Origin: a virus | DNA length: 37,354 bases | Reading direction: 5' to 3' (one strand) | IMG/VR virus record: IMGVR_UViG_3300043775_004752 | Span: 1-37,354 of that record | Shown here: one piece after another, positions 15,298-22,285 of the stretch | Position numbering within the stretch: the stretch's first letter is position 1 | Layout of the letters: every line of letters begins with the position of its first letter | The notes under the pieces: generated by a model | Seen by the model: only the letters and a program-made list of their open reading frames with translations | Databases searched by the model: none | What the model was told of the DNA's origin: nothing | Translations under genes and position numbers: made by a program

Positions 15298-15896
15298 TAA
15301 ACACCCCAGCTAGTTCCAGCGAACGGATTTGACCACCCTGAACTAACCTGATTACCAATGCGTGCAGGTATCGGCTCATTTCCTGGTTCTTGTTGTACCG
15401 GTTCTTGTTGTACCGGTTCTTGTTTCGATGTTAATTCTTCTTTACAAGGAGTTATATTACCTACATACAGTGCAGAATTTTTTTCATGCTCCCATACCTC
15501 TACCTTACTTGTCCAGCATCGATTGTTTGTTATTCTACGAACATATTCGTCAGCAGCTTTAAAGCACCACTCCGCTGTCTTCTCAATACCTACACCTTCT
15601 GGCATTATGCGTAGATCACAACCACCGTGTTTATGTAAATCAGTAAAGTACGGTAATAAAGGATCATCAGCAGCTACACATAATGTATGATCAAATTGCT
15701 TCTCGAGAATTATCTTTAATTCTTTAAGATTACCGAAATCGACTACCCAGTTCTTTTCATCAAGCTCACTGCAGCTAAACCAAAATTTAGCAACCAATCT
15801 ATAACCATGAATAAACTTACAGTGACTATGATCTGCTCTCCATTGACGAAATGCGCAACTACCTAAATCAATTATTTTTGTACTCTCGAAACTCAT
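15297..15896 (-). CDS. queD: QueD-type 6-carboxytetrahydropterin synthase with C-terminal tail
   Basis: 199 aa. QueD turns dihydroneopterin triphosphate into 6-carboxytetrahydropterin, the second step to preQ0. CAFRQWRADHSHCKFIHGY (residues 14-32) aligns with the E. coli QueD active site: C26 fits the catalytic Cys and H30 one zinc ligand, but the other two zinc histidines are replaced (R/Q near 17-18 and Y32). WVVDFGNLKELK, FDHTLC and GIEKTAEWCFKA follow as in the family. Residues after about 150 form an extra tail with EPVQQ repeats, ending SSGWSNPFAGTSWGV. The start at 15896 (MSFES) is set by the promoter 7 nt upstream; an ATG at 15917 would lie within that promoter. Confidence 0.85.
   Translation of the reverse strand: MSFESTKIIDLGSCAFRQWRADHSHCKFIHGYRLVAKFWFSCSELDEKNWVVDFGNLKELKIILEKQFDHTLCVAADDPLLPYFTDLHKHGGCDLRIMPEGVGIEKTAEWCFKAADEYVRRITNNRCWTSKVEVWEHEKNSALYVGNITPCKEELTSKQEPVQQEPVQQEPGNEPIPARIGNQVSSGWSNPFAGTSWGV
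15385..15424 (-). repeat. 15-bp tandem repeat in queD 3' end
   Basis: The unit GGTTCTTGTTGTACC occurs at 15385-15399 and 15400-15414, with a partial third copy to 15424. On the coding strand it gives EPVQQ repeats in the QueD tail. The perfect identity points to recent slippage. Confidence 0.85.
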
Positions 15897-15903
15897 AAAA
15901 ATT

Positions 15904-15931
15904 ATTATATACAACAAGCTGCTGCATTCAA
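15904..15931 (-). promoter_or_regulatory. Sigma70-like promoter for queD
   Basis: On the - strand: TTGAAT (15931-15926), 16 nt, a perfect TATAAT (15909-15904), 7 nt, ATG 15896. One of the best promoters in the window. The mRNA should have no leader or almost none. Confidence 0.68.
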
Positions 15932-16019
15932 CTGTTTTATTAATCTTTTCTAATATCTAAAATCAATACCTAAGAATATTTTAATACCTGTGGTTTTGAA
16001 ATCAACTATTTTTTTACAA
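15918..16019. other. Non-coding gap between queD and the 187-aa gene
   Basis: About 100 bp, AT-rich. Apart from the queD -35 at its left edge I see no gene. The stretch at 15980-16019 is the probable 3' end zone for the - strand operon from 17002, but no convincing hairpin terminator is visible. Confidence 0.5.
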
Positions 16020-16583
16020 TTATTTGAGTGTTGCAACCCAGTGTCTCTTTTTACTATTATATGTAATTACAGCCTTTGCATTTGCGACATAACGCGACTT
16101 ACCTTTTGGTAATTTTTCTTTATAAAAGAATAGTTCCGGTACACGCTGATTGACAAGTGCAACAATACTGCCATATTGCGGGTGTTTGAATAATTTTACG
16201 AAAACATAAGCGCCTGCTATTTTTATTATTTTTCCCGCAAATGCCTTGCCGTTTATTACTACATTAAAATAATCCCGGTCATTAAATTTCGGTACTGCAG
16301 CAGTTTTGCCTGAGGACTTAAGTGATGCTGGCTCCTCAGGTTTTGACCATGCGTTGCTTGGATCCGGGCTTATAATATTAGCAGCACCTTTAAGAGCTCT
16401 AGAGACAGCTTCCGGACCTGCAGGTTTATAAGGATCCTTTAAGACACCAGCAACATTGCCTGCACCGTGTAATGTTTTTGCTATACCGCGACGCCAGCTT
16501 TTAGGTGAAACAAGGCTTTTTGCATACGAGCTTAAAGGTGCTTCATTGAGTAATACCTTTGTGAGATCATTAAATTTACTCAT
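16020..16583 (-). CDS. Putative internal head protein
   Basis: 187 aa. The N-terminus MSKFNDLTKVLLNE ends in L-N-E and is followed by an abrupt change to Ala/Pro/Gly-rich sequence (to about residue 95); this fits a T4-like capsid-targeting peptide cut after Glu by the gp21 protease. From about residue 100 there is a compact basic beta-rich domain (YFNVVINGKAFAGKIIKI, AYVFVKLFKH) and a Lys/Arg-rich C-terminus, which could bind DNA. No named domain is recognised. The ATG overlaps the stop of the upstream gene (ATGA), and both would come from the late promoter at 17008-17015. Confidence 0.6.
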   Translation of the reverse strand: MSKFNDLTKVLLNEAPLSSYAKSLVSPKSWRRGIAKTLHGAGNVAGVLKDPYKPAGPEAVSRALKGAANIISPDPSNAWSKPEEPASLKSSGKTAAVPKFNDRDYFNVVINGKAFAGKIIKIAGAYVFVKLFKHPQYGSIVALVNQRVPELFFYKEKLPKGKSRYVANAKAVITYNSKKRHWVATLK

Positions 16584-17002
16584 AATACTATAAACTCCTT
16601 ATACAATTCCATTATATCACCTTCACCGAGACCTGATTGTTGCAAGAATATCTCAACTTCATCTAGACTAGTACAATTAAGTATTTGATCAAACAACGGA
16701 TCACTTTCTTGTAAATTTAAATGTTGTAAAATAAACCGTTTGAGTTCATCAAGTATATTTGAATCACATCCATCATCTACCGGCTCAACGCTCGCTGCAG
16801 GAATTGTCTCGACGCCGACATTAGGCTGTATCATTAATACTTTGACTACGCCATCATTTTCTTCTAATACATAACCTTCATATGACGGACATTCACTCAA
16901 ATCACTTGCATACGGTATTGTTGATGGGTCTACTTTTACACGTACTCGCTGTAATGCAGTAAGCTTATTAAAGCATGTCTCAAGCAATAAATCGAATCTC
17001 AC
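16580..17002 (-). CDS. Putative late virion protein
   Basis: 140 aa from GTG 17002 (151 aa from ATG 17035). I prefer the GTG because an exact late box TATAAATA ends 5 nt before it, the geometry seen at other late genes, and because the protein then starts MRFDLLLE, a short peptide ending in L-L-E like a capsid-targeting sequence. The rest is acidic: a beta-rich middle (YEGYVLEENDGVVKVLMI) and a helical end (DELKRFILQHLNLQ, LQQSGLGEGDIMELYKEF). No family is recognised. The downstream 187-aa gene is coupled by a 4-nt overlap. Confidence 0.58.
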   Translation of the reverse strand: MRFDLLLETCFNKLTALQRVRVKVDPSTIPYASDLSECPSYEGYVLEENDGVVKVLMIQPNVGVETIPAASVEPVDDGCDSNILDELKRFILQHLNLQESDPLFDQILNCTSLDEVEIFLQQSGLGEGDIMELYKEFIVL

Positions 17003-17007
17003 ACTAT

Positions 17008-17015
17008 TATTTATA
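17008..17015 (-). promoter_or_regulatory. T4-type late promoter (TATAAATA) 5 nt before GTG
   Basis: An exact octamer on the - strand, followed by 5 nt and GTG 17002. It is immediately next to the divergent folE promoter (-35 at 17017). If ATG 17035 were the start, the box would be inside the gene. Confidence 0.55.
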
Positions 17016-17016
17016 G

Positions 17017-17045
17017 TTGATAACGTAATATTCATATAATATAAT
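17017..17045 (+). promoter_or_regulatory. Sigma70-like promoter for folE
   Basis: TTGATA (17017-17022), a 17-nt spacer, a perfect TATAAT (17040-17045), then 11 nt to ATG 17057. The predicted leader is only about 4-5 nt. Confidence 0.65.
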
Positions 17046-17056
17046 CACATCATACT

Positions 17057-17710
17057 ATGGAAGAATACATAAAGGAAGTGCGTATACAATATGCTAATGG
17101 CAATCACCCTCACACAGATGAAGAAAAGCGAATTATAATTGAGCGAGCAGCGAAAGCATACGAAACATATCTCGATGCACTCGGCTTCGACTGGCGCAAT
17201 GATCCGAATAGTACCAATACACCTCTACGGGTTGCAAAGGCGTTTGTTAATGACTTAGCATCAGGCTGCTACAATGAGCCACCTAAGGTTACATCATTTC
17301 CAAGCAACGGCTATGATGGTATAGTATTCCAGGGAGGCATTCCGGTTAAGAGCATGTGTAGTCATCATCACCTCGCATTTACCGGTGTAGCACACGTTGC
17401 ATACATACCATCACTTGATGGTCGAGTCATTGGGCTTTCGAAATTAAATAGAATTGTTGAATTTTATGCACGTCGTCCACAGATTCAAGAAGGGCTAACA
17501 ATTCAGATTCATGATGCAATTCATGAGGTGTGCGAAAAAAATCGCGGTGTAGCGGTAGTAGTGAGTGCAACACATACATGTGCATGCAATCGCGGAGTAA
17601 AGCATGATGGTTGCGAAATGAAGACAAGTAAGTTGAGCGGTGATTTTATGTCTGATGCTGCAACGCGTGCAGAATTTTATACGTTCGTCGCTAATATGAA
17701 GCGTCTATAA
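17057..17710 (+). CDS. folE: GTP cyclohydrolase I
   Basis: 217 aa. FolE converts GTP to dihydroneopterin triphosphate, first step for both folate and preQ0. The catalytic zinc ligands are visible: C101 and H104 in MCSHHHLAF, and C175 in THTCACNRG. IGLSKLNRIVEFYARRPQIQEGL is the central family motif, and the length is close to the usual 200-225. TPLRVAKAFVNDLASGCY near residue 60 is the N-terminal helix motif. In this phage it most likely feeds QueD, QueE and QueC. It is a single-gene + strand transcript between late - strand genes. Its end overlaps the convergent retropepsin-like gene by 6 bp. Confidence 0.94.
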   Translation: MEEYIKEVRIQYANGNHPHTDEEKRIIIERAAKAYETYLDALGFDWRNDPNSTNTPLRVAKAFVNDLASGCYNEPPKVTSFPSNGYDGIVFQGGIPVKSMCSHHHLAFTGVAHVAYIPSLDGRVIGLSKLNRIVEFYARRPQIQEGLTIQIHDAIHEVCEKNRGVAVVVSATHTCACNRGVKHDGCEMKTSKLSGDFMSDAATRAEFYTFVANMKRL

Positions 17711-18190
17711 GCTTACGTCTATAAGAGCATTGATATCACGTATAAACGGTTCACCTACTAGAACGGGCTCATCATTTTCTGAGCGATCTGCAAGACTAAA
17801 TGGTATGTTGCGGTAGATTTTATCTTTTAGTTTGATATTAAGTGCTACAACAGGTCTTTCCTCCTTTACACCGCTGCCTATATGTATCACCGTAGTATCA
17901 ACAAGCGGCGCAGTTACGCGCTTATCATTCACAGTTATAAATGACACTTCATTACCGGCAATATTAGTGTTTATACCGTGTAAAACATTATAGGCTTCAT
18001 TGCCGCTATCTATTTTTGCGCTTACGCTTCCAATGCCCTCTATAAAAATATTCTCTATAACTGAAAGAACCATCTTACCTTCGGCTTCTTTTACGCAGTT
18101 ATTTACAAGCTTGTTACCTTTCTTTTTAATGCCGCGCTTTACATAGCCTCTCCAACAATTCTTTTCATAAAAATATTCTCTAAATGTCAT
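17705..18190 (-). CDS. Retropepsin-like aspartic protease-family protein with virion-type N-terminus
   Basis: 161 aa. Residues 40-161 match the retropepsin-like 'ATP-dependent zinc protease'/RimB group: AKIDSGNEAYNVLHG (active-site D61-S-G63), the TAPLVD region (here VTAPLVDTTVI), RPVVALNIKL, FSLADRSENDEPVLVGEPFI. Before it comes a Cys-bounded basic motif (C12 to C32, pattern CWxGYxxxGxKKKGxxxxxNCV) that I know as a recurring segment in marine T4-like phage proteins. The N-terminus MTFREYFYE resembles a capsid-targeting peptide. An exact late promoter sits 6 nt upstream. It may be a head-associated protease; a standard active-site DTG reads DSG here, which retropepsins accept. Confidence 0.7.
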   Translation of the reverse strand: MTFREYFYEKNCWRGYVKRGIKKKGNKLVNNCVKEAEGKMVLSVIENIFIEGIGSVSAKIDSGNEAYNVLHGINTNIAGNEVSFITVNDKRVTAPLVDTTVIHIGSGVKEERPVVALNIKLKDKIYRNIPFSLADRSENDEPVLVGEPFIRDINALIDVSL

Positions 18191-18196
18191 TTACTA

Positions 18197-18204
18197 TATT
18201 TATA
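18197..18204 (-). promoter_or_regulatory. T4-type late promoter (TATAAATA), 6 nt from ATG
   Basis: An exact octamer on the - strand, followed by 6 nt and ATG 18190. Same geometry as 10319 and 12044. Confidence 0.75.
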
Positions 18205-18256
18205 CAAAATATAAATGTGCTGGCATTGTTGTAACTAATAAATTATCATTAATAAA

Positions 18257-18889
18257 ATGATATTACCAGATGTATCACTAAATGTAATAAAAGAACCGCT
18301 ACTTATTGCGTATATAGATAATGTTTTATCAGAAAATTCGCTAAAAGATATTGATGTTGAGATCGAAACAATAGAATGGCCGAGACTATTTGACCGTGCT
18401 GGCTCGTATATGCTCGAATGTAATAATATTACCAGATATACGCAGCTTAGAAAATTATATTTTGAATGTTCTTCTTCAAAATTTATCGAACAACTCGAAC
18501 AAATAACCGGTATAAATTACCTTATACCGGATCCACATATGATAGGTGCAGGTTACAGTCAGATTAAAGATAGCGGTGATTTAAAGCCGCATATTGATTT
18601 TAATTGGAATGATCGACTTAAATTGTATAGAGCATGTACTGTAATGATATACCTTACAACACCGGAGTCAGGCGGCGAGATAGAGTTTATTGATGTAGTG
18701 AAATTACCCGTAAAAAGAAATAGAGTTGTGATTTTTAATCATAGTGAATCAATTAGACATTTCGTGCACCCTGTTGTCGGCGTAAGAAACGCAGTAAGAT
18801 TTTTCTACTATACATCTAATGTATCTACACCATCTACACGTCACAAGAGCCTGTATGGTATCAAGGAAGATATACCTTGTGACATATGA
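18257..18889 (+). CDS. 2-oxoglutarate/Fe(II) oxygenase (prolyl hydroxylase-like)
   Basis: 210 aa. The double-stranded beta-helix iron triad is visible: H112 and D114 in DLKPHIDFNW, and H171 (or H168) in IRHFVHPV, followed by R181 (AVRFFYYTS), which would bind 2-oxoglutarate. CTVMIYLTTPESGGEIEFID is the family's central strand pair. Such oxygenases are common in T4-like aquatic phages and hydroxylate protein, nucleic acid or sugar substrates; the substrate is unknown. It is the first gene of a + strand operon with a glycosyltransferase (ATGA overlap) and a DegT-like protein, so a sugar or glycan target is plausible. A -10-like TATCAT lies 7 nt before the ATG with a poor -35. Confidence 0.85.
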   Translation: MILPDVSLNVIKEPLLIAYIDNVLSENSLKDIDVEIETIEWPRLFDRAGSYMLECNNITRYTQLRKLYFECSSSKFIEQLEQITGINYLIPDPHMIGAGYSQIKDSGDLKPHIDFNWNDRLKLYRACTVMIYLTTPESGGEIEFIDVVKLPVKRNRVVIFNHSESIRHFVHPVVGVRNAVRFFYYTSNVSTPSTRHKSLYGIKEDIPCDI

Positions 18890-20112
18890 CTACGAAGCCG
18901 GAAATTTACATATGGGTTAATAAGAGCGGCGAATGTCCAGTTACTTTTTTACCTGAATTCATATATCATCGAAGTACAGAGAGTAGCGGAAGCGTAGTTT
19001 ATACTTATAATGATAAACCCATATACGAAAAAAGAAAAGAAATAATAAACAGCTTTAATGATGCCGTAACAGATTATTTTACAGTACATACACGCACAAT
19101 TAATGTCGACATACCTATACACGAACACACTAACATTATATTGGTACCATGTATTGACTTTGTAATGTTACTTCACTGTATTACATCAATTCCGCAATAC
19201 TTGTATAATTTCTGTGAACAACATAATATAAGAATATGTCTCAACTACATTCGCGAATGTATTACTGAATTACAGCGGGAAAAAATCAATGAGTATATAG
19301 AGAAATTTTATATTAAAAAAGGATATAATAAAAAATATATTAAAATACTAATTAACGCATTTGAAATAGTTAATGATTGTTGTCTTGTACATACAAACGT
19401 ATTTGATAAATTTTTATTTAAAAAAATAAAAAATAAACATTATACTTTTTTGCAAAAAAGACAATATAAATTTTCAGTACTGTATGGACTATTATATGAG
19501 AGACCGCACAGAATAAATTTTTTATACGAATGTAAAAAAAATAATCTTATTAATAATTTTTATTTTTATAGTATTATTTGTATGAATTACGATAGTACAC
19601 ATCGTTATGTACAAAATTACCTGACACCTGAAAGGTACAGTATTATTAAAGACTTAATTTATCACAAAGTATATAACAACGAGGGTATTTTGCTTAAAAA
19701 GCAAGAGCATATCTATAATGACGGTCATGAATATGACATACCTATACAGGTACTCGACAGCTACATTAATATAGTACTTGAAACTAATACCGATACGCCG
19801 AGCATTACAGAGAAAATATATAAGCCTATTCTGTGCGGAATACCTTTTATATGGTTAGGATACAAGAATATCAGCAATCATTTAATAAATCAGGGGTATA
19901 AACTGTACCCGTTTATTAACTATGAATTTGACAAAGGTGAAACAGAAAGCGAGAGAATAAAACTGTTAATTAAAGAGATGTTACGACTTAGTAATATTGA
20001 TCTCGAATATTGGGTAAACGAAACAAAAGATATAGCTTTGCATAACACTAACAATTTTTTAACACAACAATATACTGCGAATGATTTATATAACCAATTA
20101 AAATATGAGTGA
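18886..20112 (+). CDS. Glycosyltransferase-like protein, paralogue of the 12058 gene
   Basis: 408 aa. The C-terminal region reads PSITEKIYKPILCGIPFIWLG, then NISNHLINQGYKLYPF and NYEFDKGETES, which parallels TEKIFKPI-PFIVVG-GYKTF in the gene at 12058. The two are therefore diverged members of one family. The N-terminal and middle parts are very Lys/Ile/Tyr/Asn-rich (YIEKFYIKKGYNKKYIKILI), more AT-driven than the neighbours. The start overlaps the oxygenase stop (ATGA), and the end overlaps the DegT-like start by 8 nt. It is likely a sugar transferase of unknown specificity. Confidence 0.6.
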   Translation: MTTKPEIYIWVNKSGECPVTFLPEFIYHRSTESSGSVVYTYNDKPIYEKRKEIINSFNDAVTDYFTVHTRTINVDIPIHEHTNIILVPCIDFVMLLHCITSIPQYLYNFCEQHNIRICLNYIRECITELQREKINEYIEKFYIKKGYNKKYIKILINAFEIVNDCCLVHTNVFDKFLFKKIKNKHYTFLQKRQYKFSVLYGLLYERPHRINFLYECKKNNLINNFYFYSIICMNYDSTHRYVQNYLTPERYSIIKDLIYHKVYNNEGILLKKQEHIYNDGHEYDIPIQVLDSYINIVLETNTDTPSITEKIYKPILCGIPFIWLGYKNISNHLINQGYKLYPFINYEFDKGETESERIKLLIKEMLRLSNIDLEYWVNETKDIALHNTNNFLTQQYTANDLYNQLKYE

Positions 20113-20713
20113 ATTTAATAAATTACTAGAATTTGAAAAACAAATTGCACATTTTTTTGGTGCTCCTTATGCATTAGCCGTTGATTGCTGTACACATGGT
20201 TTAGAGATGTGTATAAAGTTATGCAGTGAACAGCAAATAATATGCCCGAAGCAAACATACATTTCAATTCCATTCATGCTCGAAAAAATATCATCAAAAT
20301 ATATATTTGATGATATCTTATGGCAAGAGTATTATTATCTTACACCGAGTATTATTGACGCAGCAACATTATGGAGACGCAATAGTTACATACCTAATAC
20401 ATGTATGGGAATTTCTTTTCATATTAAAAAGCATATTAATATAGGTCGCGGCGGGATGATATTGTTAGATAATAAAGTGTGGTATGAACGTCTTAAAAAA
20501 ATGAGATATGATGGTAGATCAATATATGATGATGTCATGTATATTGATGACAATATAGCAGATATAGGCTATCATTATTATATGACACCAGAGACTGCTG
20601 CAGAAGGAATAAAAATTTTTCAGCAAAAAAAAGATATACCACCAAAGATTTTATCTTATAAAGATTACTCAGATATTACGCAATTTAGCTACTTTAAAAA
20701 TAAATATACATAG
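20105..20713 (+). CDS. Compact DegT/DnrJ/EryC1-like PLP protein
   Basis: 202 aa, about half the usual 370-400. It follows the DegT order: FEKQIAHFFGAPYALAVDCC (N-terminal helix and strand), PKQTYISIPF (the TYIAT-like loop), IIDAATLW with D85 in the place of the Asp that holds the PLP pyridine nitrogen, and FHIKKHINIGRGGMILL with Lys108/109 in place of the PLP-binding lysine. About 40-50 residues between the first two motifs are missing, and the C-terminal domain is reduced to a short tail (GYHYYMTPETAAEGI). It may be a degenerate or scaffold protein or a minimal enzyme. It is coupled to the glycosyltransferase upstream by an 8-nt overlap. Confidence 0.7.
   Translation: MSEFNKLLEFEKQIAHFFGAPYALAVDCCTHGLEMCIKLCSEQQIICPKQTYISIPFMLEKISSKYIFDDILWQEYYYLTPSIIDAATLWRRNSYIPNTCMGISFHIKKHINIGRGGMILLDNKVWYERLKKMRYDGRSIYDDVMYIDDNIADIGYHYYMTPETAAEGIKIFQQKKDIPPKILSYKDYSDITQFSYFKNKYT
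20699..20706 (+). promoter_or_regulatory. Late-like promoter (AATAAATA) 9 nt before ATG
   Basis: AATAAATA, one base from consensus, lies inside the last codons of the DegT-like gene, 9 nt before ATG 20716. The same box and spacing occur before the gene at 35880. Confidence 0.35.
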
Positions 20714-20715
20714 CT

Positions 20716-21261
20716 ATGTTTGCAAAAGATATCGAACTACTTAACGAAGTTTACGTACAAAAAATTACAGAGATGAATCTCGGTCCACGAGGTGATAATG
20801 GCAGTATCCAGCCATCTACGACAAAAATGCAGCAAATTGACATGACGTCTGAGCCTTGTGGGAAATGTGGTACAGAGGAAGACTGCGAAGGTATGGAAAA
20901 TCATGAAGATACGAATGCAGGTATGGTTAGACAGAGTTTATTTCGGTTAGTCAAACTATCAGCTATGCTGCATGATTTAGTTGCAAAACACGGTAGTGCT
21001 GAACCGTGGGTGTTAAGTAAAGTAACAGAGGCATTAAATCACGTTGAATCTGTATATGGCTATATGGATTATGAGAACTACCGCCAGCAAGTTGATACAG
21101 ATATTGAAAATATAGAAGAAGAAACAGAACAAGATCTTTATAGCTCTATTTCGAGTGGCGGTGAATCAATAGTTAATAAACTACGTACTGTACTGTCAAA
21201 AGAATCACGGGAGCAGGTTGAGAGCTTTATATATGAAGCAATAACAATACTTGAAAAATAA
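20716..21261 (+). CDS. Putative virion/internal head protein
   Basis: 181 aa. The first 11 residues, MFAKDIELLNE, end in L-N-E as in a capsid-targeting peptide. A CGKCGTEEDCEG cluster near residue 48 could bind a metal. The C-terminal half is helical and acidic, and contains AEPWVLSKVTEALNHVESVYG, a segment type seen in several T4-like phage proteins (W-V-x-S-K-x-T-x-A). No enzyme motif is seen. Unlike most other proteins in this class, it is on the + strand. It stops 3 bp from the convergent gene at 21265. Confidence 0.62.
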   Translation: MFAKDIELLNEVYVQKITEMNLGPRGDNGSIQPSTTKMQQIDMTSEPCGKCGTEEDCEGMENHEDTNAGMVRQSLFRLVKLSAMLHDLVAKHGSAEPWVLSKVTEALNHVESVYGYMDYENYRQQVDTDIENIEEETEQDLYSSISSGGESIVNKLRTVLSKESREQVESFIYEAITILEK

Positions 21262-21264
21262 TAA

Positions 21265-21714
21265 TCACTGTACGTACGGGCTTTTCTTTTTCATATAGTC
21301 AACGATAACATTATACCTTTGCATAAAATTATTTTCATTAACTGAATTAATGAATTTTTGGTAATTAGAATTATTAAGTCTCTCGATGTTATCTGACTTC
21401 ACTTCATTCTCATTCATTACAAGCTTAAGTTTGTTTTGAATATCAAATGCATTCTCTTTACTAATCGCGTTACCTGTAAATATGGCATCAATTTCCCCTG
21501 CCGGTATATCCATAACAAGCGCTTTCGCTAGCATCTTTACAACACTTACATAACCTTCAGGAGCAACGGCCTGTGGCTCATTATCAGCAGCAGGCTCAGG
21601 TTGTGCTGCTGGATCAGGTGTTGTAGCATCTTGCGGTGCTGTAGCAGGTGCAGGTTGATCTTGCTCTGATATTACATACGACATAATGTCATTATACTTT
21701 TTTAAAAACGCCAT
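21265..21714 (-). CDS. Putative internal head protein with Pro/Ala linker
   Basis: 149 aa. The N-terminus MAFLKKYNDIMSYVISE ends in I-S-E, then comes a Pro/Ala/Gln/Asp low-complexity linker to about residue 50. This is the abrupt transition expected after a cleaved targeting peptide. The C-terminal half (VSVVKMLAKALVMDIPAGEI, then Asn-rich helices to the end) has no recognised domain. It has a late-like box CATAAATA 5 nt before its ATG. It is the last gene of a four-gene - strand group from 22965. Confidence 0.6.
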   Translation of the reverse strand: MAFLKKYNDIMSYVISEQDQPAPATAPQDATTPDPAAQPEPAADNEPQAVAPEGYVSVVKMLAKALVMDIPAGEIDAIFTGNAISKENAFDIQNKLKLVMNENEVKSDNIERLNNSNYQKFINSVNENNFMQRYNVIVDYMKKKSPYVQ

Positions 21715-21719
21715 GTAAT

Positions 21720-21727
21720 TATTTATG
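21720..21727 (-). promoter_or_regulatory. Late-like promoter (CATAAATA) 5 nt before ATG
   Basis: On the - strand CATAAATA, one base from consensus, is followed by 5 nt and ATG 21714. It falls in the 16-bp gap between two - strand genes. Confidence 0.5.
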
Positions 21728-21730
21728 TTA

Positions 21731-22285
21731 CTAGGCTAATAAAAGCTGTCTCGCTTTAAGATCAGTAAGTAGCTGTGTATCTAACAAATATAGATTATGT
21801 CTTCTTATGAATGATAGCGTTTTACTAAAAGTAAAAGACGTAAAATCACAGCTATTAACGTAATTAAATAACCTTAACATATGCTCACGTGACATGCCAC
21901 TAGCATTTTCTTGTAGCATTTTTTTATATTCACTAAATATTATCTTTTCGATAGAATATACCTTTATAGGTAAAACTTTAATTATTTTTTTAATAATTTT
22001 TTGCAAAAATGTGTGTGAAACGAGAGTGTGTAACGATGAGGATGTAAAGGTATCATCATAATAAAAAACAACTTTTAAACCTTGACGGGTGTTTGTAGTA
22101 AATTTACATATCTCATATATTGTATAATGTAAAAATATATTTTTTATATCGCTAGATATCTTTGCTTTAGGCTGAATATTATACAGATTGAAGCTATTGT
22201 ATATTTCGTCATAACATGCATCTATCACTGACCATATATCAACAACGCAGAGATCGTATTTATCAATAGAAAAACTATCAGCCAT
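21731..22285 (-). CDS. Unrecognised protein (184 aa)
   Basis: 184 aa. I do not recognise the family. It begins MADSFSIDKYDLCVVDIWSV, with hydrophobic-strand/Asp spacing (CVVDIWSVIDACYDE) that is reminiscent of a PIN- or HAD-like first strand, but later acidic residues are too sparse to confirm it. The rest is Lys/Ile/Phe/Tyr-rich and mostly helical (FLQKIIKKIIKVLPIKVYSI). It overlaps the end of the GIY-YIG gene by 8 nt (ATGGCTGA), the same junction as at 1936-1943. No membrane segment or signal peptide is seen. Confidence 0.6.
   Translation of the reverse strand: MADSFSIDKYDLCVVDIWSVIDACYDEIYNSFNLYNIQPKAKISSDIKNIFLHYTIYEICKFTTNTRQGLKVVFYYDDTFTSSSLHTLVSHTFLQKIIKKIIKVLPIKVYSIEKIIFSEYKKMLQENASGMSREHMLRLFNYVNSCDFTSFTFSKTLSFIRRHNLYLLDTQLLTDLKARQLLLA

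Noticed and set aside
15358-15690. + strand open frame opposite queD
   Set aside because: Cys/Ser-rich shadow frame of queD; its start includes the 15-bp repeat and no promoter or domain supports it.
17003-17035. ATG 17035 as start of the 140-aa virion protein
   Set aside because: It would put an exact late box inside the gene; GTG 17002 fits the box-to-start rule. Kept as the alternative, since ATG is otherwise the commoner start.
18210-18217. TATAAATG as a late promoter for the oxygenase at 18257
   Set aside because: Forty nucleotides from the ATG, unlike the 5-6 nt spacing of the others, and overlapping the divergent late promoter region; too weak.
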